Assembly (NCBI RefSeq): GCF_018614575.1
Contig: NZ_JAGGOJ010000003.1
Coordinates: 62,001 to 126,000 of the forward strand
Direction of reading: 5' to 3'
Origin: Streptomyces sp. ISL-10
GTDB taxonomy: Bacteria; Actinomycetota; Actinomycetes; Streptomycetales; Streptomycetaceae
Length of the DNA: 64,000 bases
Positions 58,458-64,000 of this stretch are shown in pieces (position 1 is the stretch's first letter; every line of letters begins with the position of its first letter). The position numbers were made by a program, and so were the translations under genes. The notes below the pieces were generated by a model that did not search any database, was not told the DNA's origin, and saw only the letters and a list, made by a program, of their open reading frames with translations.

Positions 58458-60005
58458 ATGACCACCCCGCGACCGGCATCAGCGACATCGGACACCGCCC
58501 CCGAACGGGGCGGAGGCGGGAACGCGATGGCGCTCCTCGTCATCGCCTCCTGCCAGCTGATGGTGGTCCTCGACATCACCATCGTGAACATCGCGCTGCC
58601 GCACATCCAGAGGTCGCTGGACTTCTCCACCACCACCCTGTCGTGGGTGGTCAACGCCTACACGCTGACCTTCGGCGGACTGCTGCTGCTCGGCGGGCGC
58701 ATCGGTGACATCCTCGGCCGTCGCCGCGTCTTCATCTTCGGTGTGCTGCTGTTCGTCGTCGCCTCGCTGCTCGGCGGACTCGCCCAGAACGGCGGCCAGC
58801 TGCTCGCCGCCCGTGCCCTCCAGGGCGTCGGTGGGGCGATCGCCTCACCGACCTCGCTGGCCCTGATCACCACCACCTTCAAGGAAGGCCCGGAACGCAA
58901 CCGGGCCTTCGGCGCCTTCGCGGCCGTCTCGGCGGGCGGCGGCGCGATCGGGCTGCTGGCGGGCGGCATGCTCGTCGAATGGCTCGACTGGCGCTGGGTG
59001 CTGTTCGTCAACGTGCCGATAGGACTGCTGATCGCGCTCGCCGCCCCGCGCCACCTCAGGGAGTCCGAGCGGCACCCCGGGCACTTCGACCTCCTCGGCG
59101 CGCTGACCTCGACCCTGGGCATGGCGGCCCTGGTCTACGGGTTCATCCGCGCGGCACAGGAAGGCTGGCGCGACGGTTTCACGCTGGCGTCCTTCGCGGC
59201 GGCCGTGGTGCTGCTCGCGCTCTTCATCACCGTCGAGCGGCGCTCGAAACAGCCGATCACCCCGCTGCACATGTTCGACAACCGCAACCGGGCGGGCACG
59301 TACGGCATCATGCTGTGCCTCGCTGCGGCGATCTTCGGGATGTTCTTCTTCCTCACCCTCTTCGTCCAGAACGTGCTGGGCTTCGGCCCTCTGCAGGCCG
59401 GACTCGCCTTCCTGCCGGTCAGCGCCGTGATCGCGGTGGGCGCGGGAACGGCCTCGCAACTGCTGCCGAAGTACGGCCCGAAGCCCTTCATGGTGACCGG
59501 TGCGCTGCTCACCGCGATCGGCCTGGCGTGGCTGACCCTGACCGACGTCCATTCCACCTACGCGGGCAGCGTCCTCGGCCCCATGCTGGTCTTCAGCCTC
59601 GGGATGGGCATGCAGTTCGTCTCACTGACCCTGATGGCGCTCTCGCGGGTGCCGGTGCACGAGTCCGGCGCCGCGTCCGGCCTGCTCAACGCCACCCAGC
59701 AGGTGGGCGGTTCGCTCGGGCTGTCCATCCTGGTCACCGTCTTCGGCACGGCCAGCACCAACGAGGCCAAGGACCAGATCCCTCGCTTCATGTCCCAGGC
59801 GACACCGGCGGAACGGCTCCGGTTCGTGCGCACGGGCCAGCTGCCGGCCCCGTGGAGCGACCAGGTCCTGACCTCCGGCGTGTCCGCCGCCTTCATCGTG
59901 GCCGCGGTCTTCACCGCCCTCTCCGCGGTGATCGCCCTGATCGTGATCCAGGTCCGCCCCGACGACCTGGAACGCCTCAAGGGCGGCACGACGCCGGGGC
60001 CGTGA
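58458..60005 (+). CDS. MFS multidrug exporter, DHA2 (14-TMS) family
   Basis: This 515-residue membrane protein has about 14 transmembrane helices. The first is ALLVIASCQLMVVLDITIVN, containing the LDxTxVNVALP-type motif C signature (LDITIVNIALPHIQRSLDFS). Motif A is GGRIGDILGRRRVFIFG. The layout is the EmrB/QacA-type drug/proton antiporter family. No dedicated regulator is adjacent. It probably exports toxic aromatics or antibiotics using the proton gradient. The substrate is unknown, and a link to the preceding aryl-CoA island is only positional. A perfect terminator follows. Confidence 0.9.
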   Translation: MTTPRPASATSDTAPERGGGGNAMALLVIASCQLMVVLDITIVNIALPHIQRSLDFSTTTLSWVVNAYTLTFGGLLLLGGRIGDILGRRRVFIFGVLLFVVASLLGGLAQNGGQLLAARALQGVGGAIASPTSLALITTTFKEGPERNRAFGAFAAVSAGGGAIGLLAGGMLVEWLDWRWVLFVNVPIGLLIALAAPRHLRESERHPGHFDLLGALTSTLGMAALVYGFIRAAQEGWRDGFTLASFAAAVVLLALFITVERRSKQPITPLHMFDNRNRAGTYGIMLCLAAAIFGMFFFLTLFVQNVLGFGPLQAGLAFLPVSAVIAVGAGTASQLLPKYGPKPFMVTGALLTAIGLAWLTLTDVHSTYAGSVLGPMLVFSLGMGMQFVSLTLMALSRVPVHESGAASGLLNATQQVGGSLGLSILVTVFGTASTNEAKDQIPRFMSQATPAERLRFVRTGQLPAPWSDQVLTSGVSAAFIVAAVFTALSAVIALIVIQVRPDDLERLKGGTTPGP

Positions 60006-60044
60006 GCGTCACGCCGCGGCCCATAGCTGTGGTCGGAGCGGTCG

Positions 60045-60078
60045 GCAAGGGCCCCGGCACTCGTGCCGGGGCCCTTGC
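60045..60078. terminator. Bidirectional terminator, MFS/SPW genes
   Basis: A perfect 16-bp inverted repeat (60045-60060 with 60063-60078), giving a 15-bp stem with a 4-nt loop. It lies between the MFS stop and the convergent SPW-repeat gene. Confidence 0.8.
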
Positions 60079-60091
60079 TGGTTGTGACAGG

Positions 60092-60547
60092 TCAGCTCAT
60101 CGCAGAGGGACCAACGGACCGGCCGCGTCCGCGTTCGGTCCGAGCGCCGGCGGCCATGGCCAGGGCGCACAGAAGGGCGACGACGCCGACGATCACGTTG
60201 TTGACAACGGTTCGCGTGGTGTCGACGTTTCCGGCGACGAGCCACGGCGAGATGATCGTGAAGGCGCCGATGAGGCATGCCGCCCATGCCATGGCGTGAG
60301 TGCGTTCGTACGCGGATCCCAGGCCGCTCATGCAGACCGCATAGGCGATACCGAGGATCAGGTTGGTCACCGCCAGGGCGGTGACGCCGCTGAAGCCGGC
60401 GATCCACGGCGATGCCGCGAGATAGACGCCGGTCACCAGTGCCAGTGCTTCGACGGCCTGGGCCAGGGGATTGGTCGTCGCCCGCTCGAAGCGGGAACGC
60501 ATCTCGGCCAGGTCCGGGTGTTGTGTGATGTCTGAACGGGTGGTCAT
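60092..60547 (-). CDS. SPW-repeat membrane protein
   Basis: This 151-residue protein has four predicted transmembrane helices and two copies of the SPW motif: AASPWIAGFSG (about 45) and IISPWLVAGN (about 100). The N-terminal 30 residues are polar and cytoplasmic. The SPW family is widespread in actinobacteria but has no established function. The ATG at 60545-60547 has GGAGGCGGCCC before it. It ends beside a bidirectional terminator shared with the MFS gene. Confidence 0.85.
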   Translation of the reverse strand: MTTRSDITQHPDLAEMRSRFERATTNPLAQAVEALALVTGVYLAASPWIAGFSGVTALAVTNLILGIAYAVCMSGLGSAYERTHAMAWAACLIGAFTIISPWLVAGNVDTTRTVVNNVIVGVVALLCALAMAAGARTERGRGRSVGPSAMS

Positions 60548-60767
60548 GGTGGGCCGCCTCCTGTCAGCAGCCTTATCTGTCCTTTATGTCCTATGGAACG
60601 CCTGTCGGGCCGCGAGGTCAAATGGGCCATCTCCGCGCGGCGGACGGCAGCGAGACAACGAACGCCGTTGGTGTCCGGTGGTCCGGCATGCGAGGGCCGA
60701 AGTGCGGACCTGATCCTTACTGGCACCTGATCTGTTCGAAACTGCAAGATTCAAAAAGACAGCAAAC

Positions 60768-60790
60768 ACATCCTGTCGTCGACAGGATGT
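60768..60790 (-). terminator. Hairpin followed by T-rich tract, likely GH2 terminator
   Basis: An 11-bp inverted repeat with a single central base (ACATCCTGTCG and its complement) lies 87 bp beyond the GH2 stop. Read on the minus strand it is followed by GTTTGCTGTCTTTTTGAATC, a T-rich tract suggesting factor-independent termination. The rest of the 329-bp gap 60548-60876 shows nothing else; the SPW gene promoter should lie below 60760. Confidence 0.55.
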
Positions 60791-60876
60791 CGCCGACAAC
60801 CGGGCCTCGGCGACGTGACCACGGGCCCTCGGCGACGTGACCACTCCGCACCCCAGAGCCCGGAACGAAGACGGAG

Positions 60877-63800
60877 CTAGGCGGAGAACTCCGTCGCCGT
60901 CGGCCGGCGCGACGCCGCCATCGCGTCGCGGGCGCCGGCCAGCGGGCGCAGCCGGTAGGTGTAGGAGTAGTCCTCGCCCGCGAACAGCTTGTACTCGTCG
61001 TGCGTGTGCGCGCCCCAGCTGTCGTCACCACCCACACCCATCTGCCGGTGGTTCAGCCGTAGTACGACCTCGTCCCGCGGGGTCAGCTGGTAGTCGTGGC
61101 GGGCACCGACCGACAGGTCCTCCGGGGTGAAATGGGAGGCGTTGACCTCCAGCAGTGGTTCTCCGGAGGCGAGCAGCCCCTTGCCGCTGCCATCCGTCAG
61201 CGCCACCCACCGCACGTCCGTCTTGTTGCCGTTCTCCTGCGGGCGGATGTAGGGGGTCCACTGTTCGGAGACGGTGCCGGAATACAGCCCCACGTCGGTG
61301 CCGTTGTTGCGGTCCCAGTGGTTCTCCTCGGGCCCGCGGCCGTAATAGTGCAGGTGCTCCAGACGCCCGGGCAGGAAGAGCATCGTGCCGACCTCCGGGA
61401 TGTACGGAAGACCTGGCGCGCCCGGGTGCAGGGTGTTGTCGACCTTGATCTCGCCGTTGCCGAAGACCGTGTAGGTCGTGGTGTACGCGGACTCCGTCGA
61501 GGTGGGCAGGATTCCCCTCACGGTGATCTCGACGGCCCGATCGCCCAGCCCGCGCACCTGGACCTCCGTCACCTTGCGGTCGCTGCCGGCGTAGCGCCAG
61601 GTGCCGTTCCGGCGGGGCTGTCCGTTGCCGACGTCGTTGTCGGTCGGGGCACGCCAGAAGTTCGGCGCGGGGCCTGAAGTGATCAGCCGGTCGCCGCCCG
61701 ACTCGTACGAGGTGATGATGCCGCTGCCCTTGTCGACGGTGACGGAGAAGTCCTCGCCCGCCACCGTCACGGAGCCGTCGCCTTCCTCGTAGCTCAGGGC
61801 CGGCACGGAGTCCAGCGGCCGGGGCGTCACGGCGGGGCCGCCGGCCTCGACGGCGAGCTGTTGCCCGGCCACCTCGAATCCGGCCTTCGCCCACTTCGTT
61901 GGCTCCTTGGTGGTGAACGACAGCCGGAGGAAATACTCGGCGCCCGGCGCCGGGTCGTCCGGCAGTGTGAAGGGGACGGTGATCTCCTTGCCGGACAGCG
62001 GGGCGATGTCGAGCTGGGCGCGGGTCAGCTCTCCGCGTTGCACCGTCTCGCCGTCGGCGATCAGGGCCCAGCTGCCATGGAACTCGCGGAGGTTCGTGAA
62101 CAGGTACTCGTTGGTGACGGTGACCCGCCCGGAGGCCGCGTCACCGCCGGCGGCCGTCACATTGATCGCCTGATGGACCTGCTTGATCTCCGCGGCCTTA
62201 CCGGTGTGCCCGCGGTCGGCGGTGACGATGCCGTCGGCGACGAAGTTGCCGTCGTTGGGACTGTCGCCCCAGTCACCGCCGTAGGCGAGGAACGTCGGCT
62301 CCAAGGGCCGCCTCTCCTTGAAGCCGACTGTGGCCGCGTCGAACCAGAACCGCACGTCGTCGTCGCCGGGGCCGCGGGAGTCGGAGGCGAGCTCGGCCGC
62401 GCTCAGGGCGCGGGCATAGACGCGCGCCCGCCGGATGGTGCCGCTGAACTCCCGGGTCCAGTTGTCCGCGTCGGTGGCGAGCGCGAGCGGCGTGGTGGTG
62501 CTGTCGGGCCTCTTGGAAGTGGTCCTGGTGGCCTTGGCCTCGCCGTCGACGTAGAGGGCCAGCGTGCCCGCCGCCGCGTCGAAGACGCCCGCGATGTGGT
62601 GCTCGGCGCCGGTCCAGCTCTGCGGCAGCGGCCAGCTCGCGGTGATCCACCGGCCGCCGGAGTGGATGAAGAACTCCAGGTTGCCGCCCGTCTGCTTGAG
62701 GGCGTACTGGGTGTCGCCCTTGGCGAGGACGGGCTGGTGGCGGCCGGTGACCTGCTGTGTCACCCAGGCTTCCAGGGTCAGTGAGCCGGTGATGTCGAGC
62801 CCGGCGTCGCGTTGGAAGACGGTGCCCCCGCTGACGCCCCTGTCGCGGTCGAAGGTGCCACTGGGGGCGAGGATCTCGCCCCTCACCGCGCCGGGTCCGG
62901 CCTCGGTGAACAGCTTGCGCGTCGGAGTGGGCCAGCTGAGGGACTGGTCGGCGAAGTCCCAGATCCACCCGCCCTGCAGCACATCGAAGCGGCGGATGAC
63001 GTCCCAGTACTTCCTGAAGTTGCCGTTCGAGTTGCCCATCGCGTGGGAGTACTCGATCAGGACGAACGGCCGGGTGTCGGCGGTGTCCTTGGCGCGCTGC
63101 TCGACCTGCGCGGGCTTGGTGTACATCTCCGAGCGGATGTCGCTGATCCCGGGACGGTCGTCGCCCTCGTACTGGATGACCCGGGTGGGGTCGTAGGAGC
63201 GAATCCATTGGTTCATGGCGACGAAGGCGGAGCCCCTGCCGGCCTCGTTGCCGAGCGACCAGATGACGGCGGAGGCGTGGTTCTTGTCGCGGTGGACCAT
63301 GTTCTTGGCGCGGGCCACGCATGCCTTCGTCCAGTCCGCGTGGTTTCCCGGGTAGTTGTCACGGATGCCGTGGGTCTCGAGGTTGGTCTCGTCCACCAGG
63401 TACAGGCCGTACTCGTCGGCCAGTTCCAGCCACAGCGGGTTGTTGGGGTAGTGCGAGGTGCGGACGCTGTTCATGTTCAGCCGCTTGACGACCTCGATGT
63501 CCTTGACCATGTCCGCGCGGGTCAGCGACATGCCCCGGCGGGGGTGCATCTCGTGCCGGTTCGTGCCGCGCAGGGAGACGGGCTTGCCGTTGATGCGCAT
63601 CAGCCCGTCCCTGAGCGCGAACTCCCGGAAGCCCACCCGGTGCGACAGCGTCTCGGTCACCCTGCCCGCCGGGTCGCGCAGCCGCAGCACGGCGGTGTAG
63701 AGGTTCGGGTGCTCGGCGGACCACAGCTTCGGTTCCGGTACGGCCTTGGCGGCCTGCACGGTCACGTCTTCCCCTGCGGGAGCGGAGCCCAGGTCGGCGG

Positions 63801-64000
63801 GCTGCCGCAGCGGGCGGGGCCAGACCGGGTGCCCGTCCGCGTCGTAGAGCTGGGTCTCGACGGTGTACGTCCCGTTCCCGGATGCCCCGTCGGGGCCGTA
63901 AGCGCGCACGGAGGCGGTGACGGACAGCTCGGCGGCCGTGTAGCCGTCGCGGAGCGGGGTGTCGAGCTTGAAGTCCCGCAGGTGGACGGTGGGGGTGGAG
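60877..64000 (-). CDS. GH2 beta-galactosidase with inserted LamG domain (5' end outside window)
   Basis: The frame is open to the window edge, giving at least 1040 residues. Sugar-binding and immunoglobulin-like GH2 domains come first, then the TIM barrel with NGKPVSLRGTNRHEMHPRRG, acid/base Glu in SLGNEAG (codon near 63245) and nucleophile Glu in VLIEYSHAMGNSNG (near 63053). A concanavalin-like LamG domain (about 62340-62880; SLTLEAWVTQQVTGRHQPVL, FSGTIRRARVYARALSAAEL) is inserted before the final LacZ-type small-chain domain (HYYGRGPEENHWDRN). It would hydrolyse beta-galactosides, probably outside the cell; the signal peptide lies beyond the window. A hairpin with T-tract follows the stop. 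Confidence 0.9.
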   Translation of the reverse strand, partial: STPTVHLRDFKLDTPLRDGYTAAELSVTASVRAYGPDGASGNGTYTVETQLYDADGHPVWPRPLRQPADLGSAPAGEDVTVQAAKAVPEPKLWSAEHPNLYTAVLRLRDPAGRVTETLSHRVGFREFALRDGLMRINGKPVSLRGTNRHEMHPRRGMSLTRADMVKDIEVVKRLNMNSVRTSHYPNNPLWLELADEYGLYLVDETNLETHGIRDNYPGNHADWTKACVARAKNMVHRDKNHASAVIWSLGNEAGRGSAFVAMNQWIRSYDPTRVIQYEGDDRPGISDIRSEMYTKPAQVEQRAKDTADTRPFVLIEYSHAMGNSNGNFRKYWDVIRRFDVLQGGWIWDFADQSLSWPTPTRKLFTEAGPGAVRGEILAPSGTFDRDRGVSGGTVFQRDAGLDITGSLTLEAWVTQQVTGRHQPVLAKGDTQYALKQTGGNLEFFIHSGGRWITASWPLPQSWTGAEHHIAGVFDAAAGTLALYVDGEAKATRTTSKRPDSTTTPLALATDADNWTREFSGTIRRARVYARALSAAELASDSRGPGDDDVRFWFDAATVGFKERRPLEPTFLAYGGDWGDSPNDGNFVADGIVTADRGHTGKAAEIKQVHQAINVTAAGGDAASGRVTVTNEYLFTNLREFHGSWALIADGETVQRGELTRAQLDIAPLSGKEITVPFTLPDDPAPGAEYFLRLSFTTKEPTKWAKAGFEVAGQQLAVEAGGPAVTPRPLDSVPALSYEEGDGSVTVAGEDFSVTVDKGSGIITSYESGGDRLITSGPAPNFWRAPTDNDVGNGQPRRNGTWRYAGSDRKVTEVQVRGLGDRAVEITVRGILPTSTESAYTTTYTVFGNGEIKVDNTLHPGAPGLPYIPEVGTMLFLPGRLEHLHYYGRGPEENHWDRNNGTDVGLYSGTVSEQWTPYIRPQENGNKTDVRWVALTDGSGKGLLASGEPLLEVNASHFTPEDLSVGARHDYQLTPRDEVVLRLNHRQMGVGGDDSWGAHTHDEYKLFAGEDYSYTYRLRPLAGARDAMAASRRPTATEFSA

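Overview
The window is very GC-rich, with strong third-position GC bias and many GTG starts. Its gene content is that of a Streptomyces chromosome: a complete whiE-type spore-pigment cluster, the malR-malEFG-aglA maltose locus, amylase and amylopullulanase, a SepF paralogue, SchA/CurD, SPW-repeat and F420-type proteins, and multi-domain SpoIIE phosphatases. No rRNA, tRNA, CRISPR array, transposase or integrase was seen. Gene names and family assignments come from motif recognition, not database searches.

Layout. 1-2.4 kb: a sulfur-handling island with an MFS transporter end, a metallo-beta-lactamase/rhodanese protein, a divergent ArsR-rhodanese regulator and a decayed TusA-like gene. 2.5-5.3 kb: a large sensor/SpoIIE phosphatase/ATPase protein. 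5.4-12.4 kb: an orphan VapB-like gene, an unknown protein, a secreted trypsin, a metallophosphoesterase, an acidic-linker protein, a stand-alone hemC, a secreted beta-helix protein and an O-methyltransferase. 12.5-19.7 kb: the whiE cluster, with seven genes on the minus strand (ORFI to ORFVII order) and a divergent FAD hydroxylase (ORFVIII). 19.8-23.4 kb: gdhA, a GH114 lipoprotein with its TetR regulator, and a frameshifted LacI remnant.

23.4-38.2 kb: a starch and maltose regulon. MalR faces malEFG-aglA. A second MalR-like regulator is translationally coupled to aglA. Extracellular alpha-amylase and a 1794-residue two-catalytic-domain amylopullulanase follow. Starch would be cut outside the cell, maltodextrins imported by MalEFG and hydrolysed by AglA. 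GCAA/TTGC inverted repeats upstream of malE and aml are the likely MalR operators.

38.3-50.7 kb: a SepF-like protein, a coupled AAA-ATPase/MazG pair, a DnaA-box-like stretch, an unknown protein, an LLM oxidoreductase, homocysteine methyltransferase, the Hen1-Pnkp RNA-repair pair, arginine deiminase with ornithine carbamoyltransferase, and an anti-sigma-like ATPase. 50.9-58.2 kb: an aromatic CoA-thioester island (enoyl-CoA hydratase, fused FAD-monooxygenase/old-yellow-enzyme protein, PaaX regulator, aryl-CoA ligase, acyl-CoA dehydrogenase, Rid protein). Similar palindromes lie in its two promoter regions and may be PaaX operators. 58.4-64 kb: an MFS exporter, an SPW-repeat membrane protein and a large secreted-type GH2 beta-galactosidase with an inserted LamG domain, cut by the window edge.

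Most of this is recognisable Streptomyces biology. The least explained items are the paired PaaX-type palindromes and the exact substrate of that island, the MalR paralogue inside the maltose operon, the AAA-MazG pair, the DnaA-box/tandem-repeat stretch at 40.4 kb and the degenerate repeats at 47.2-47.8 kb.
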